A DNA stretch of 64,000 nucleotides from Polychytrium aggregatum. Its lineage: Eukaryota > Chytridiomycota > Chytridiomycetes > Polychytriales. The stretch lies in contig NW_026516217.1 in NCBI RefSeq assembly GCF_025602895.1, positions 806,001 to 870,000 of the forward strand, written 5' to 3'. Made by a program: the position numbers and the translations under genes. Numbering within the stretch: the first letter of the stretch is position 1; the number at the start of each line of letters is the position of its first letter. Shown here piece by piece: positions 28,071 to 41,223 of this stretch. The notes beneath the pieces were generated by a model that saw nothing but the letters and a program-made list of their open reading frames with translations, was not told the origin of the DNA and ran no database searches.

Positions 28071-31000
28071 AGACCAACGCCGTGGATTGCTCAATGCAGT
28101 CCACGCGTCTCCAGAGGAAGTTCACCTCGCCCCCTCCCCCGAAGGAGAAACAAACCAAGTGTTGTGCGTCGTGCGAGAGGTGCATGGTGGCGCAAGCCGC
28201 CTGCCTCTCCACGAACGTGAAGAGAAAACCAAAATTGAAAACCAAAACAAAAAAGAAAATCAAGAACCCTTGAGGGACAGGACCGCCTGTGCCCTCACCC
28301 CTGTCAAGTCGTGTGTGTCGGATGCTTCCGACATGTGTCCGCAAGCCGTGGACGTCGTGTGCAATGGCGTGCTGACGCCGCAGGCCCCCGCAATGGCCGA
28401 ACCCTATCCAAAATGTCCGAGTGGCCGTGATGAAGCCAACCAAGACCAAGTGTCGCCCGTTCCCCCAAGTCAAGTCATGGTGCAGGAGGCTGTGCAGGAG
28501 GACCATGAAGAGTCCCTGCTGTACCTCCCTGCCACCGTCCAAGGTCACACCGTCCGAATGATGGTGGACTCTGGAGCAAGCTGCAACTTTGTCAGCAGAC
28601 GCTTGCTCCAGGAGCTCAACATACATGCAACCAAGAAGAAGTCGCCGATGAGTGTGGCGCTTGCAGACGATCGTGTGCAGCAGTGCACACACCAAGTGGT
28701 CCTGCGAGTGGCCCTCCATCCCAAGTACCATCCTGTCCTGTTGTTCCAAGTGATCGACACCAAGTTCGATGCCATCCTCGGCATGAGCTGGCTTGCTCGT
28801 GCCGAGCCGACTCCAGTCGTCGACTGGAAAGGCCGCACTGTCCGTGTTGGCCCTGACATTGTCCTGCAGGGCATGGCCTCACCCAACATGCCACCTCTCC
28901 TCTCAGCCATGCAATTCAAGAGGCTGATCAAGAAGGACACGTCGTTCCTCTGTGTCGTGCGTGAGGTCGACGACACCGACCAAGCCGGTCCCGGTCCCCC
29001 GCCTGTGGTGACCAAGCTGCTCGACGAGTACAAGGACGTATTCCCCGACCAGTTGCCACAATGCCTGCCACCCCAACGCACCGTCGATCATCGCATCGAC
29101 ATCGAACCAGGCTCGTCGCCTCCGTCAAGACCGACGTACCAACTGTCGCTGACGGAGATGGACGAACTCAAGCGCCAGTTGGATGACCTCCTCGCCCATG
29201 GGTTCATCCGCCCGAGCCAGTCACCGTATGGTGCACCAGTGCTCTTTGTCAAGAAGAAAGAAGGTGATCTCAGGATGTGCGTCGACTATCGCGCACTAAA
29301 CAAACAGACCATCAAGAACACCTACCCGTTGCCCAGGATCGACGAGTTGATGGATCGTCTGAGTGGAGCAAAGGTCTTTAGCAAGATAGACCTCCGCTCA
29401 GGCTACCATCAGATCCGCATCCACGAGGATGATGTCCACAAGACCGCCTTCAGGACTCGCTACGGACTGTACGAGTTCCTAGTGCTGCCGTTCGGATTGA
29501 CGAACGCACCTGCCACGTTCATGCAGCTGATGAACGATGTGTTCCGCCAAGAGCTCGACAACTCTGTCATCGTGTACCTGGATGATATCCTTGTGTACAG
29601 CAAGGATGAAGCGACCCATGAAGGTCATGTCGCCCGCGTGCTGGCCAAGCTACGCGAGCACAAGTTGTATGCCAAACTGTCCAAGTGTGAGTTCTTCAAG
29701 AATCAAGTCCCGTTCCTGGGACACGTTGTCTCAGGAAGAGGAATCGAAGTCGACCCCGCCAAGGTCAAGTCTGTGGTCGAGTGGCCGCCGCTCGCATGCG
29801 TCTCTGACGTGCAGTCGTTTCTCGGTCTCGTCAACTACTACCGCCGATTCATCCCCGATCTGGCGCGCACTGCCGGTCCACTCACAGACCTACTCCGCAA
29901 AGAGTGCCCCTTCGTGTGGGACCACCCACAACGCCAAGCGTTCGAGACCCTCAAGCACGCCTTGACGAACGCTCCTGTCCTCGCTGTGTTCGACCCGAAC
30001 ACGGATGTCTCCGTGCACACCGACGCCTCCGACTTTGCGGTGGGAGCTGTTTTGATGCAGGAGGGAAGGCCCGTTGCCTTCGAGTCGCGCAAACTGTCCC
30101 AACACGAGATCAACTATCCCGTGCACGAGAAGGAGCAGCTTGCGATCATCTACGCGCTGCAGAAGTTCCGAGTGTACCTCCACGGTACCGCCAAGCCCTT
30201 CAAGATTGTGACGGACCACCAGTCACTGCGTTACCTCGACACCAAGAAGAACCTGAGCCGACGCCAAGCGCGATGGATGGAGTTCCTCGCCGAGTACAAC
30301 TACGAGGTTGTATACCAGAAAGGCAAACTCAATGTGGTGCCTGACGCACTGTCCCGACGCCCCGACTACCAATTGGCGTCACTGTACGAGTCGACTGTCA
30401 GTGTCGACAACACGATGCTGGATGTTGTCCGAGACAACATCGCCAACGACAAACAGTTCGGAGAACTGTTCCGAAAGGTGTCTAAGCTCCCCAAGGACGA
30501 CGAATCATCCGAGTACACAGTGCGTGATGGCCTGCTCCTCCTGAAGAAGGACAGCCGTGTCTGTGTGCCGGACATTCCGTCGTTGAAGACCAAGTTGCTC
30601 CAAGAGGTCCACGACTCGCCCCTCGCTGGACACTTTGGAGTCGAGAAGACATACGACCGACTGGCCAAAGTCGCATACTGGCCTGGAATGAAGCGCACCG
30701 TCGAGAAGTACATCGAGTCCTGCCATACCTGCAAGATGGTCAAGTCACGCACGACCCGAGAGCAAGGATTGCTGCAACCCCTGCCTGTTCCCGACCGCCC
30801 CTGGACCAGCATGTCCATGGATCTCATCACGCATCTACCGACGACCAAGTTGGACCACGATGCAATCGCTGTCTTTGTCGACAGGTTCAGCAAGATGGCA
30901 CACTTTGTGCCGTGCCAGACGACATGCTCCGCGCCTGACCTTGCACTGCTGTTCTTCAAGCATGTGTTCAAGCACCACGGCCTCCCAAAGTCCATCGTCA

Positions 31001-31944
31001 GTGATCGAGACCCCCGATTCACCTCCTTGTTTTGGACAAGTCTGTTCGACCATCTCGGCACCAAGCTGAACATGTCAACCTCGCACCACCAACAAACGGA
31101 TGGACAGTCCGAGCGGACGATCCGCACCCTCGAGCAATACCTGAGGACATACGCCTCGACCAGCCAAGACGACTGGGACATACAGCTGAGTCATGCAGAG
31201 TTTGCATACAACACCGCCAAGTCGAGCACAACTGGCTTGAGCCCCTTTGAGGCGCTCTACGGATTCCAGCCTGATGTTCCCACCTCCTTGACACTGACCG
31301 AGTCCACGGCTGGATTGCCTCCCAAACCAAGTGCCTTTGTCAAAGATCATCAAGTCCGACACAAGATGATCGCCGACGCGCTCACGGATGCGCAACAAGT
31401 GATGGCGAAGTACTACGACCGCCGACACCAGGATGTCTCCTTTGAAGTTGGAGACCTTGTCTACCTGGACGCCGACAACATCAAGGTCCCCGAAGCCCAG
31501 TCAAAGAAGTTGTTGCCCAAGTACCGAGGACCGTTCAAGATAGCGGCCCGACCCAGTCCCCTCAACTACCTGTTGGACTTGCCACCTGGAAGCAAGCTCC
31601 ATCCTGTCTTCCATGTGTCCAAGCTGCGTCGCCACACGACCCGCAGTCCAGCACAGTTCCCCGACGCCGACGAAGGTGTCCCGGACGACGCACCACTGGA
31701 AGACGACCTCGGACAATACTATACTCAAGAATATGAAGTCGAAAGGATCGTGAGGCACAAGAAAGTGGCTGATGGGTCACTTCGGTTTTATGTCAAGTGG
31801 GTTGGTTACCCACACTCGGGCAACACATGGCAAACACTGGAGGACTTGTCCCATGCACCCGAGGAGCTGAGTAAATACGGTAAACACCTCGAGGAGCCCC
31901 AAATAAAGAGCACACGCAGGGCTCCTCGCAGGAAGCCTTCTTAA
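28033..31944 (+). CDS. Gy1-c Pol: protease-RT-RNase H-integrase-chromodomain
   Basis: A 1303-aa Pol made as a Gag-Pol fusion by frameshift. Aspartic protease VDSGASCNF lies near 179. Reverse transcriptase has the catalytic [10 protein letters not shown] near 515. RNase H shows [12 protein letters not shown] near 663. Integrase has an HHCC finger ([15 protein letters not shown]) from about 859 and DDE residues in MDLITHL, SDRDPRF and [10 protein letters not shown] chromodomain, [11 protein letters not shown]...[15 protein letters not shown], lies at about 1232-1275. Chromodomains steer integration to histone-marked chromatin, which fits the self-nesting seen here, although that link is inference. 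All domains are intact. Confidence 0.96.
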   Translation, partial: RPTLLGGSGALVGDQRRGLLNAVHASPEEVHLAPSPEGETNQVLCVVREVHGGASRLPLHEREEKTKIENQNKKENQEPLRDRTACALTPVKSCVSDASDMCPQAVDVVCNGVLTPQAPAMAEPYPKCPSGRDEANQDQVSPVPPSQVMVQEAVQEDHEESLLYLPATVQGHTVRMMVDSGASCNFVSRRLLQELNIHATKKKSPMSVALADDRVQQCTHQVVLRVALHPKYHPVLLFQVIDTKFDAILGMSWLARAEPTPVVDWKGRTVRVGPDIVLQGMASPNMPPLLSAMQFKRLIKKDTSFLCVVREVDDTDQAGPGPPPVVTKLLDEYKDVFPDQLPQCLPPQRTVDHRIDIEPGSSPPSRPTYQLSLTEMDELKRQLDDLLAHGFIRPSQSPYGAPVLFVKKKEGDLRMCVDYRALNKQTIKNTYPLPRIDELMDRLSGAKVFSKIDLRSGYHQIRIHEDDVHKTAFRTRYGLYEFLVLPFGLTNAPATFMQLMNDVFRQELDNSVIVYLDDILVYSKDEATHEGHVARVLAKLREHKLYAKLSKCEFFKNQVPFLGHVVSGRGIEVDPAKVKSVVEWPPLACVSDVQSFLGLVNYYRRFIPDLARTAGPLTDLLRKECPFVWDHPQRQAFETLKHALTNAPVLAVFDPNTDVSVHTDASDFAVGAVLMQEGRPVAFESRKLSQHEINYPVHEKEQLAIIYALQKFRVYLHGTAKPFKIVTDHQSLRYLDTKKNLSRRQARWMEFLAEYNYEVVYQKGKLNVVPDALSRRPDYQLASLYESTVSVDNTMLDVVRDNIANDKQFGELFRKVSKLPKDDESSEYTVRDGLLLLKKDSRVCVPDIPSLKTKLLQEVHDSPLAGHFGVEKTYDRLAKVAYWPGMKRTVEKYIESCHTCKMVKSRTTREQGLLQPLPVPDRPWTSMSMDLITHLPTTKLDHDAIAVFVDRFSKMAHFVPCQTTCSAPDLALLFFKHVFKHHGLPKSIVSDRDPRFTSLFWTSLFDHLGTKLNMSTSHHQQTDGQSERTIRTLEQYLRTYASTSQDDWDIQLSHAEFAYNTAKSSTTGLSPFEALYGFQPDVPTSLTLTESTAGLPPKPSAFVKDHQVRHKMIADALTDAQQVMAKYYDRRHQDVSFEVGDLVYLDADNIKVPEAQSKKLLPKYRGPFKIAARPSPLNYLLDLPPGSKLHPVFHVSKLRRHTTRSPAQFPDADEGVPDDAPLEDDLGQYYTQEYEVERIVRHKKVADGSLRFYVKWVGYPHSGNTWQTLEDLSHAPEELSKYGKHLEEPQIKSTRRAPRRKPS

Positions 31945-31953
31945 GTGTGGGAG

Positions 31954-32262
31954 TGTAGGAGATGGTATCTCCGACGCTGTGCTGCGCGTACTGCGCGTAC
32001 TGCGCGGCGCAGTGGGTCGTGACCTGTGCTGCGCTTTGCGTTTTCACGCACCGCAGGCAGGCCACCGCAGGGTATACCTGCGGGTTGCCCCCGTTCCCCC
32101 CGTTTGTCTGGAGTTCGGTTTTATCGTGAATAAACGTAAGTGCTCCCCGAGCTCACCCGTCCGCTAGAGTAGCCTAGCACCGCCCTGTTCTGCCCCGTCC
32201 TGTCTTGTCTTGTACCCCCTCCCTCCCCGTCTTGCCCCAACGTCCCAGTAGTGGACGTTACA
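31954..32262 (+). repeat. Gy1-c 3' LTR
   Basis: 309 bp, TGTAGGAG...GTTACA, preceded by the purine-rich AAGTGTGGGAG that would prime plus-strand synthesis. Confidence 0.95.
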
Positions 32263-32292
32263 GTCCGAGTGGCCGTGATGAAGCCAACCAAG
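32263..32292 (+). repeat. 30-bp duplication flanking Gy1-c, right copy
   Basis: Exact repeat of 26766-26795; Gy1-b pol resumes at 32293. Confidence 0.95.
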
Positions 32293-35200
32293 ACCAAGTG
32301 TCGCCCGTTCCCCCAAGTCAAGTCATGGTGCAGGAGGCTGTGCAGGAGGACCATGAAGAGTCCCTGCTGTACCTCCCTGCCACCGTCCAAGGTCACACCG
32401 TCCGAATGATGGTGGACTCTGGAGCAAGCTGCAACTTTGTCAGCAGACGCTTGCTCCAGGAGCTCAACATACATGCAACCAAGAAGAAGTCGCCGATGAG
32501 TGTGGCGCTTGCAGACGATCGTGTGCAGCAGTGCACACACCAAGTGGTCCTGCGAGTGGCCCTCCATCCCAAGTACCATCCTGTCCTGTTGTTCCAAGTG
32601 ATCGACACCAAGTTCGATGCCATCCTCGGCATGAGCTGGCTTGCTCGTGCCGAGCCGACTCCAGTCGTCGACTGGAAAGGCCGCACTGTCCGTGTTGGCC
32701 CTGACATTGTCCTGCAGGGCATGGCCTCACCCAACATGCCACCTCTCCTCTCAGCCATGCAATTCAAGAGGCTGATCAAGAAGGACACGTCGTTCCTCTG
32801 TGTCGTGCGTGAGGTCGACGACACCGACCAAGCCGGTCCCGGTCCCCCGCCTGTGGTGACCAAGCTGCTCGACGAGTACAAGGACGTATTCCCCGACCAG
32901 TTGCCACAATGCCTGCCACCCCAACGCACCGTCGATCATCGCATCGACATCGAACCAGGCTCGTCGCCTCCGTCAAGACCGACGTACCAACTGTCGCTGA
33001 CGGAGATGGACGAACTCAAGCGCCAGTTGGATGACCTCCTCGCCCATGGGTTCATCCGCCCGAGCCAGTCACCGTATGGTGCACCAGTGCTCTTTGTCAA
33101 GAAGAAAGAAGGTGATCTCAGGATGTGCGTCGACTATCGCGCACTAAACAAACAGACCATCAAGAACACCTACCCGTTGCCCAGGATCGACGAGTTGATG
33201 GATCGTCTGAGTGGAGCAAAGGTCTTTAGCAAGATAGACCTCCGCTCAGGCTACCATCAGATCCGCATCCACGAGGATGATGTCCACAAGACCGCCTTCA
33301 GGACTCGCTACGGACTGTACGAGTTCCTAGTGCTGCCGTTCGGATTGACGAACGCACCTGCCACGTTCATGCAGCTGATGAACGATGTGTTCCGCCAAGA
33401 GCTCGACAACTCTGTCATCGTGTACCTGGATGATATCCTTGTGTACAGCAAGGATGAAGCGACCCATGAAGGTCATGTCGCCCGCGTGCTGGCCAAGCTA
33501 CGCGAGCACAAGTTGTATGCCAAACTGTCCAAGTGTGAGTTCTTCAAGAATCAAGTCCCGTTCCTGGGACACGTTGTCTCAGGAAGAGGAATCGAAGTCG
33601 ACCCCGCCAAGGTCAAGTCTGTGGTCGAGTGGCCGCCGCTCGCATGCGTCTCTGACGTGCAGTCGTTTCTCGGTCTCGTCAACTACTACCGCCGATTCAT
33701 CCCCGATCTGGCGCGCACTGCCGGTCCACTCACAGACCTACTCCGCAAAGAGTGCCCCTTCGTGTGGGACCACCCACAACGCCAAGCGTTCGAGACCCTC
33801 AAGCACGCCTTGACGAACGCTCCTGTCCTCGCTGTGTTCGACCCGAACACGGATGTCTCCGTGCACACCGACGCCTCCGACTTTGCGGTGGGAGCTGTTT
33901 TGATGCAGGAGGGAAGGCCCGTTGCCTTCGAGTCGCGCAAACTGTCCCAACACGAGATCAACTATCCCGTGCACGAGAAGGAGCAGCTTGCGATCATCTA
34001 CGCGCTGCAGAAGTTCCGAGTGTACCTCCACGGTACCGCCAAGCCCTTCAAGATTGTGACGGACCACCAGTCACTGCGTTACCTCGACACCAAGAAGAAC
34101 CTGAGCCGACGCCAAGCGCGATGGATGGAGTTCCTCGCCGAGTACAACTACGAGGTTGTATACCAGAAAGGCAAACTCAATGTGGTGCCTGACGCACTGT
34201 CCCGACGCCCCGACTACCAATTGGCGTCACTGTACGAGTCGACTGTCAGTGTCGACAACACGATGCTGGATGTTGTCCGAGACAACATCGCCAACGACAA
34301 ACAGTTCGGAGAACTGTTCCGAAAGGTGTCTAAGCTCCCCAAGGACGACGAATCATCCGAGTACACAGTGCGTGATGGCCTGCTCCTCCTGAAGAAGGAC
34401 AGCCGTGTCTGTGTGCCGGACATTCCGTCGTTGAAGACCAAGTTGCTCCAAGAGGTCCACGACTCGCCCCTCGCTGGACACTTTGGAGTCGAGAAGACAT
34501 ACGACCGACTGGCCAAAGTCGCATACTGGCCTGGAATGAAGCGCACCGTCGAGAAGTACATCGAGTCCTGCCATACCTGCAAGATGGTCAAGTCACGCAC
34601 GACCCGAGAGCAAGGATTGCTGCAACCCCTGCCTGTTCCCGACCGCCCCTGGACCAGCATGTCCATGGATCTCATCACGCATCTACCGACGACCAAGTTG
34701 GACCACGATGCAATCGCTGTCTTTGTCGACAGGTTCAGCAAGATGGCACACTTTGTGCCGTGCCAGACGACATGCTCCGCGCCTGACCTTGCACTGCTGT
34801 TCTTCAAGCATGTGTTCAAGCACCACGGCCTCCCAAAGTCCATCGTCAGTGATCGAGACCCCCGATTCACCTCCTTGTTTTGGACAAGTCTGTTCGACCA
34901 TCTCGGCACCAAGCTGAACATGTCAACCTCGCACCACCAACAAACGGATGGACAGTCCGAGCGGACGATCCGCACCCTCGAGCAATACCTGAGGACATAC
35001 GCCTCGACCAGCCAAGACGACTGGGACATACAGCTGAGTCATGCAGAGTTTGCATACAACACCGCCAAGTCGAGCACAACTGGCTTGAGCCCCTTTGAGG
35101 CGCTCTACGGATTCCAGCCTGATGTTCCCACCTCCTTGACACTGACCGAGTCCACGGCTGGATTGCCTCCCAAACCAAGTGCCTTTGTCAAAGATCATCA

Positions 35201-35792
35201 AGTCCGACACAAGATGATCGCCGACGCGCTCACGGATGCGCAACAAGTGATGGCGAAGTACTACGACCGCCGACACCAGGATGTCTCCTTTGAAGTTGGA
35301 GACCTTGTCTACCTGGACGCCGACAACATCAAGGTCCCCGAAGCCCAGTCAAAGAAGTTGTTGCCCAAGTACCGAGGACCGTTCAAGATAGCGGCCCGAC
35401 CCAGTCCCCTCAACTACCTGTTGGACTTGCCACCTGGAAGCAAGCTCCATCCTGTCTTCCATGTGTCCAAGCTGCGTCGCCACACGACCCGCAGTCCAGC
35501 ACAGTTCCCCGACGCCGACGAAGGTGTCCCGGACGACGCACCACTGGAAGACGACCTCGGACAATACTATACTCAAGAATATGAAGTCGAAAGGATCGTG
35601 AGGCACAAGAAAGTGGCTGATGGGTCACTTCGGTTTTATGTCAAGTGGGTTGGTTACCCACACTCGGGCAACACATGGCAAACACTGGAGGACTTGTCCC
35701 ATGCACCCGAGGAGCTGAGTAAATACGGTAAACACCTCGAGGAGCCCCAAATAAAGAGCACACGCAGGGCTCCTCGCAGGAAGCCTTCTTAA
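32293..35792 (+). pseudogene. Gy1-b pol, 3' fragment
   Basis: From [13 protein letters not shown] to the chromodomain and RRAPRRKPS stop, all catalytic motifs are present (DSGAS, YLDD, TDASDF, integrase DDE). It is separated from gag only by Gy1-c. The frame is also open back into the Gy1-c LTR, which could give a fortuitous N-terminus but no proper Gag fusion. Confidence 0.93.
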
Positions 35793-35801
35793 GTGTGGGA
35801 G

Positions 35802-36110
35802 TGTAGGAGATGGTATCTCCGACGCTGTGCTGCGCGTACTGCGCGTACTGCGCGGCGCAGTGGGTCGTGACCTGTGCTGCGCTTTGCGTTTTCACGCACC
35901 GCAGGCAGGCCACCGCAGGGTATACCTGCGGGTTGCCCCCGTTCCCCCCGTTTGTCTGGAGTTCGGTTTTATCGTGAATAAACGTAAGTGCTCCCCGAGC
36001 TCACCCGTCCGCTAGAGTAGCCTAGCACCGCCCTGTTCTGCCCCGTCCTGTCTTGTCTTGTACCCCCTCCCTCCCCGTCTTGCCCCAACGTCCCAGTAGT
36101 GGACGTTACA
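35802..36110 (+). repeat. Gy1-b 3' LTR
   Basis: 309 bp, TGTAGGAG...GTTACA, followed by the GGGTA duplication at 36111-36115. Confidence 0.95.
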
Positions 36111-36115
36111 GGGTA

Positions 36116-36374
36116 CAAGACAAGACAGGACGGGGCAGAACAGGGCGGTGCTAGGCTACTCTAGCGGACGGGTGAGCTCGGGGAGCACTTACGTTTATTC
36201 ACGATAAAACCGAACTCCAGACAAACGGGGGGAACGGGGGCAACCCGCAGGTATACCCTGCGGTGGCCTGCCTGCGGTGCGTGAAAACGCAAAGCGCAGC
36301 ACAGGTCACGACCCACTGCGCCGCGCAGTACGCGCAGTACGCGCAGCACAGCGTCGGAGATACCATCTCCTACA
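36116..36374 (-). repeat. Gy1-a 3' LTR, main piece
   Basis: Reverse complement of the first 259 bp of the Gy1 LTR. Together with 25097-25146 it makes 309 bp. The GGGTA at 36111-36115 is the second copy of the duplicated target. Confidence 0.94.
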
Positions 36375-36383
36375 CTCCCACAC

Positions 36384-39300
36384 TTAAGAAGGCTTCCTGC
36401 GAGGAGCCCTGCGTGTGCTCTTTATTTGGGGCTCCTCGAGGTGTTTACCGTATTTACTCAGCTCCTCGGGTGCATGGGACAAGTCCTCCAGTGTTTGCCA
36501 TGTGTTGCCCGAGTGTGGGTAACCAACCCACTTGACATAAAACCGAAGTGACCCATCAGCCACTTTCTTGTGCCTCACGATCCTTTCGACTTCATATTCT
36601 TGAGTATAGTATTGTCCGAGGTCGTCTTCCAGTGGTGCGTCGTCCGGGACACCTTCGTCGGCGTCGGGGAACTGTGCTGGACTGCGGGTCGTGTGGCGAC
36701 GCAGCTTGGACACATGGAAGACAGGATGGAGCTTGCTTCCAGGTGGCAAGTCCAACAGGTAGTTGAGGGGACTGGGTCGGGCCGCTATCTTGAACGGTCC
36801 TCGGTACTTGGGCAACAACTTCTTTGACTGGGCTTCGGGGACCTTGATGTTGTCGGCGTCCAGGTAGACAAGGTCTCCAACTTCAAAGGAGACATCCTGG
36901 TGTCGGCGGTCGTAGTACTTCGCCATCACTTGTTGCGCATCCGTGAGCGCGTCGGCGATCATCTTGTGTCGGACTTGATGATCTTTGACAAAGGCACTTG
37001 GTTTGGGAGGCAATCCAGCCGTGGACTCGGTCAGTGTCAAGGAGGTGGGAACATCAGGCTGGAATCCGTAGAGCGCCTCAAAGGGGCTCAAGCCAGTTGT
37101 GCTCGACTTGGCGGTGTTGTATGCAAACTCTGCATGACTCAGCTGTATGTCCCAGTCGTCTTGGCTGGTCGAGGCGTATGTCCTCAGGTATTGCTCGAGG
37201 GTGCGGATCGTCCGCTCGGACTGTCCATCCGTTTGTTGGTGGTGCGAGGTTGACATGTTCAGCTTGGTGCCGAGATGGTCGAACAGACTTGTCCAAAACA
37301 AGGAGGTGAATCGGGGGTCTCGATCACTGACGATGGACTTTGGGAGGCCGTGGTGCTTGAACACATGCTTGAAGAACAGCAGTGCAAGGTCAGGCGCGGA
37401 GCATGTCGTCTGGCACGGCACAAAGTGTGCCATCTTGCTGAACCTGTCGACAAAGACAGCGATTGCATCGTGGTCCAACTTGGTCGTCGGTAGATGCGTG
37501 ATGAGATCCATGGACATGCTGGTCCAGGGGCGGTCGGGAACAGGCAGGGGTTGCAGCAATCCTTGCTCTCGGGTCGTGCGTGACTTGACCATCTTGCAGG
37601 TATGGCAGGACTCGATGTACTTCTCGACGGTGCGCTTCATTCCAGGCCAGTATGCGACTTTGGCCAGTCGGTCGTATGTCTTCTCGACTCCAAAGTGTCC
37701 AGCGAGGGGCGAGTCGTGGACCTCTTGGAGCAACTTGGTCTTCAACGACGGAATGTCCGGCACACAGACACGGCTGTCCTTCTTCAGGAGGAGCAGGCCA
37801 TCACGCACTGTGTACTCGGATGATTCGTCGTCCTTGGGGAGCTTAGACACCTTTCGGAACAGTTCTCCGAACTGTTTGTCGTTGGCGATGTTGTCTCGGA
37901 CAACATCCAGCATCGTGTTGTCGACACTGACAGTCGACTCGTACAGTGACGCCAATTGGTAGTCGGGGCGTCGGGACAGTGCGTCAGGCACCACATTGAG
38001 TTTGCCTTTCTGGTATACAACCTCGTAGTTGTACTCGGCGAGGAACTCCATCCATCGCGCTTGGCGTCGGCTCAGGTTCTTCTTGGTGTCGAGGTAACGC
38101 AGTGACTGGTGGTCCGTCACAATCTTGAAGGGCTTGGCGGTACCGTGGAGGTACACTCGGAACTTCTGCAGCGCGTAGATGATCGCAAGCTGCTCCTTCT
38201 CGTGCACGGGATAGTTGATCTCGTGTTGGGACAGTTTGCGCGACTCGAAGGCAACGGGCCTTCCCTCCTGCATCAAAACAGCTCCCACCGCAAAGTCGGA
38301 GGCGTCGGTGTGCACGGAGACATCCGTGTTCGGGTCGAACACAGCGAGGACAGGAGCGTTCGTCAAGGCGTGCTTGAGGGTCTCGAACGCTTGGCGTTGT
38401 GGGTGGTCCCACACGAAGGGGCACTCTTTGCGGAGTAGGTCTGTGAGTGGACCGGCAGTGCGCGCCAGATCGGGGATGAATCGGCGGTAGTAGTTGACGA
38501 GACCGAGAAACGACTGCACGTCAGAGACGCATGCGAGCGGCGGCCACTCGACCACAGACTTGACCTTGGCGGGGTCGACTTCGATTCCTCTTCCTGAGAC
38601 AACGTGTCCCAGGAACGGGACTTGATTCTTGAAGAACTCACACTTGGACAGTTTGGCATACAACTTGTGCTCGCGTAGCTTGGCCAGCACGCGGGCGACA
38701 TGACCTTCATGGGTCGCTTCATCCTTGCTGTACACAAGGATATCATCCAGGTACACGATGACAGAGTTGTCGAGCTCTTGGCGGAACACATCGTTCATCA
38801 GCTGCATGAACGTGGCAGGTGCGTTCGTCAATCCGAACGGCAGCACTAGGAACTCGTACAGTCCGTAGCGAGTCCTGAAGGCGGTCTTGTGGACATCATC
38901 CTCGTGGATGCGGATCTGATGGTAGCCTGAGCGGAGGTCTATCTTGCTAAAGACCTTTGCTCCACTCAGACGATCCATCAACTCGTCGATCCTGGGCAAC
39001 GGGTAGGTGTTCTTGATGGTCTGTTTGTTTAGTGCGCGATAGTCGACGCACATCCTGAGATCACCTTCTTTCTTCTTGACAAAGAGCACTGGTGCACCAT
39101 ACGGTGACTGGCTCGGGCGGATGAACCCATGGGCGAGGAGGTCATCCAACTGGCGCTTGAGTTCGTCCATCTCCGTCAGCGACAGTTGGTACGTCGGTCT
39201 TGACGGAGGCGACGAGCCTGGTTCGATGTCGATGCGATGATCGACGGTGCGTTGGGGTGGCAGGCATTGTGGCAACTGGTCGGGGAATACGTCCTTGTAC

Positions 39301-40295
39301 TCGTCGAGCAGCTTGGTCACCACAGGCGGGGGACCGGGACCGGCTTGGTCGGTGTCGTCGACCTCACGCACGACACAGAGGAACGACGTGTCCTTCTTGA
39401 TCAGCCTCTTGAATTGCATGGCTGAGAGGAGAGGTGGCATGTTGGGTGAGGCCATGCCCTGCAGGACAATGTCAGGGCCAACACGGACAGTGCGGCCTTT
39501 CCAGTCGACGACTGGAGTCGGCTCGGCACGAGCAAGCCAGCTCATGCCGAGGATGGCATCGAACTTGGTGTCGATCACTTGGAACAACAGGACAGGATGG
39601 TACTTGGGATGGAGGGCCACTCGCAGGACCACTTGGTGTGTGCACTGCTGCACACGATCGTCTGCAAGCGCCACACTCATCGGCGACTTCTTCTTGGTTG
39701 CATGTATGTTGAGCTCCTGGAGCAAGCGTCTGCTGACAAAGTTGCAGCTTGCTCCAGAGTCCACCATCATTCGGACGGTGTGACCTTGGACGGTGGCAGG
39801 GAGGTACAGCAGGGACTCTTCATGGTCCTCCTGCACAGCCTCCTGCACCATGACTTGACTTGGGGGAACGGGCGACACTTGGTCTTGGTTGGCTTCATCA
39901 CGGCCACTCGGACATTTTGGATAGGGTTCGGCCATTGCGGGGGCCTGCGGCGTCAGCACGCCATTGCACACGACGTCCACGGCTTGCGGACACATGTCGG
40001 AAGCATCCGACACACACGACTTGACAGGGGTGAGGGCACAGGCGGTCCTGTCCCTCAAGGGTTCTTGATTTTCTTTTTTGTTTTGGTTTTCAATTTTGGT
40101 TTTCTCTTCACGTTCGTGGAGAGGCAGGCGGCTTGCGCCACCATGCACCTCTCGCACGACGCACAACACTTGGTTTGTTTCTCCTTCGGGGGAGGGGGCG
40201 AGGTGAACTTCCTCTGGAGACGCGTGGACTGCATTGAGCAATCCACGGCGTTGGTCTCCTACTAGGGCTCCAGAGCCACCTAGTAGGGTCGGCCG
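36384..40295 (-). CDS. Gy1-a Pol: protease-RT-RNase H-integrase-chromodomain
   Basis: A 1303-aa Pol in the minus-1 frame after Gag. Its domain set and residues are the same as Gy1-c: DSGAS protease, YLDD reverse transcriptase, TDASDF RNase H, HHCC plus DDE integrase, and a C-terminal chromodomain. The frame is uninterrupted. Only the 3' LTR of this copy is damaged (by Gy1-b), so transcription from the intact 5' LTR at 41224-41532 could still occur, but 3' processing would run through Gy1-b. Confidence 0.95.
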   Translation of the reverse strand, partial: RPTLLGGSGALVGDQRRGLLNAVHASPEEVHLAPSPEGETNQVLCVVREVHGGASRLPLHEREEKTKIENQNKKENQEPLRDRTACALTPVKSCVSDASDMCPQAVDVVCNGVLTPQAPAMAEPYPKCPSGRDEANQDQVSPVPPSQVMVQEAVQEDHEESLLYLPATVQGHTVRMMVDSGASCNFVSRRLLQELNIHATKKKSPMSVALADDRVQQCTHQVVLRVALHPKYHPVLLFQVIDTKFDAILGMSWLARAEPTPVVDWKGRTVRVGPDIVLQGMASPNMPPLLSAMQFKRLIKKDTSFLCVVREVDDTDQAGPGPPPVVTKLLDEYKDVFPDQLPQCLPPQRTVDHRIDIEPGSSPPSRPTYQLSLTEMDELKRQLDDLLAHGFIRPSQSPYGAPVLFVKKKEGDLRMCVDYRALNKQTIKNTYPLPRIDELMDRLSGAKVFSKIDLRSGYHQIRIHEDDVHKTAFRTRYGLYEFLVLPFGLTNAPATFMQLMNDVFRQELDNSVIVYLDDILVYSKDEATHEGHVARVLAKLREHKLYAKLSKCEFFKNQVPFLGHVVSGRGIEVDPAKVKSVVEWPPLACVSDVQSFLGLVNYYRRFIPDLARTAGPLTDLLRKECPFVWDHPQRQAFETLKHALTNAPVLAVFDPNTDVSVHTDASDFAVGAVLMQEGRPVAFESRKLSQHEINYPVHEKEQLAIIYALQKFRVYLHGTAKPFKIVTDHQSLRYLDTKKNLSRRQARWMEFLAEYNYEVVYQKGKLNVVPDALSRRPDYQLASLYESTVSVDNTMLDVVRDNIANDKQFGELFRKVSKLPKDDESSEYTVRDGLLLLKKDSRVCVPDIPSLKTKLLQEVHDSPLAGHFGVEKTYDRLAKVAYWPGMKRTVEKYIESCHTCKMVKSRTTREQGLLQPLPVPDRPWTSMSMDLITHLPTTKLDHDAIAVFVDRFSKMAHFVPCQTTCSAPDLALLFFKHVFKHHGLPKSIVSDRDPRFTSLFWTSLFDHLGTKLNMSTSHHQQTDGQSERTIRTLEQYLRTYASTSQDDWDIQLSHAEFAYNTAKSSTTGLSPFEALYGFQPDVPTSLTLTESTAGLPPKPSAFVKDHQVRHKMIADALTDAQQVMAKYYDRRHQDVSFEVGDLVYLDADNIKVPEAQSKKLLPKYRGPFKIAARPSPLNYLLDLPPGSKLHPVFHVSKLRRHTTRSPAQFPDADEGVPDDAPLEDDLGQYYTQEYEVERIVRHKKVADGSLRFYVKWVGYPHSGNTWQTLEDLSHAPEELSKYGKHLEEPQIKSTRRAPRRKPS

Positions 40296-40301
40296 TTTCC
40301 C
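40258..40301 (-). promoter_or_regulatory. Gag-pol minus-1 frameshift signal, Gy1-a
   Basis: GGGAAAC at 40295-40301 (minus strand) followed by the same 7-nt spacer and hairpin as the other Gy1 copies. Confidence 0.78.
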
Positions 40302-41101
40302 GACTTCATGGGGCACTCCTTGGCCTGGTGTCCCGGTCGGTGACAGAAGAAGCAGGAACCATGGCGGAGGTCCTCCTGCTTCTGTCTGTCCTTGGGGGAG
40401 ACAGTGGCAGCTTGCTGGAACCGGGAGCGGGGAGGGCCACGAGCCTCCATGGCGTTGACGTCAACGTCCATGGGCTCAGGCATGGGTCTTGCGGGCGGGG
40501 CCGGGCGAGGCGGACGGGCTGGGACGTGATGAGACCGATGGCCGCCTGCCAGCTGCGGGTAGAACTGGCGGCCATGGTACTGGACGTTGTCGAGGTTCTC
40601 GGCAACGTCCATCATCACGTCCAGGGACTTGCGGGCATCAGGGTTGCTGGCGATGTACTCTCTGATCTTGGGCTTGAGGCCCTTCTGGAAGAGGTACATC
40701 GCATCAGCAGAGCCCAGCTCCTCAATCTGGGAGGAGAGGTCTTCAAACTCCTCGATGTAGCGGGTCACAGAACCACGCTGCACGAGAGAGTATAGCTTGT
40801 CACGGGCAATGAGTTCAGCATTGGGGCTGCCGAAGCGGCGACGGAGGCGGTCCTTGAAGTCGTCAAACACACCTTCGCTCTGCTCGTCGAACCCTTGGCG
40901 GCGGTACCAACGGTACGCCTGGTCCTTTAAGCAGAGCTTGGCGGCGACGATGTGGTGGGTGGGGGCGACTTGGGCAGCATCGAGGTAGTCCTCGAGTTGC
41001 TGCAGCCAGTCCTCCACCGAGGAGGAGCGGCTCTTCCCAGTAAACACTGGGGCACGGAAGGTCTTGAGGAAGGCTTCCGGAAGTGGGCGGGGGTTGCTCA
41101 T
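40280..41101 (-). CDS. Gy1-a Gag
   Basis: A 273-aa Gag, [15 protein letters not shown] at the start and the CCHC knuckle [14 protein letters not shown] near the end, with no difference in translation from the other copies. It forms the particle shell and binds RNA. It is followed by an intact frameshift signal and pol, and preceded by an intact 5' LTR and primer-binding site. Confidence 0.94.
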   Translation of the reverse strand: MSNPRPLPEAFLKTFRAPVFTGKSRSSSVEDWLQQLEDYLDAAQVAPTHHIVAAKLCLKDQAYRWYRRQGFDEQSEGVFDDFKDRLRRRFGSPNAELIARDKLYSLVQRGSVTRYIEEFEDLSSQIEELGSADAMYLFQKGLKPKIREYIASNPDARKSLDVMMDVAENLDNVQYHGRQFYPQLAGGHRSHHVPARPPRPAPPARPMPEPMDVDVNAMEARGPPRSRFQQAATVSPKDRQKQEDLRHGSCFFCHRPGHQAKECPMKSGNGRPY

Positions 41102-41211
41102 GGCAGGGGCAGGCTCCAGGGACAGAGAGGAGAGTCGGTCGGCAAGAGAGGCGGGATCCAGCTTGAGGATCTAGAAAGAGGACAAACAGGACGAAAACAA
41201 GACGAGGATTT

Positions 41212-41223
41212 CCGATGCTACCA
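41212..41223 (-). promoter_or_regulatory. Primer-binding site of Gy1-a
   Basis: TGGTAGCATCGG on the minus strand, immediately after the 5' LTR. Confidence 0.7.

Larger units (their letters stand above)
26796..32262 (+). mobile_element. Gy1-c: complete Ty3/gypsy chromovirus
   Basis: A 5467-bp element with 309-bp LTRs at 26796-27104 and 31954-32262, intact gag and pol, inserted in Gy1-b pol. The 5' LTR ends TTGCA while the 3' LTR ends TTACA, the one difference noticed by eye. Confidence 0.96.
25147..36110 (+). mobile_element. Gy1-b: Ty3/gypsy chromovirus split by Gy1-c
   Basis: Plus-strand copy with LTRs 25147-25455 and 35802-36110, flanked by GGGTA. Its pol is interrupted by Gy1-c (26796-32262). 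Removing that insert and one copy of the 30-bp duplication restores the pol frame. Confidence 0.94.
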
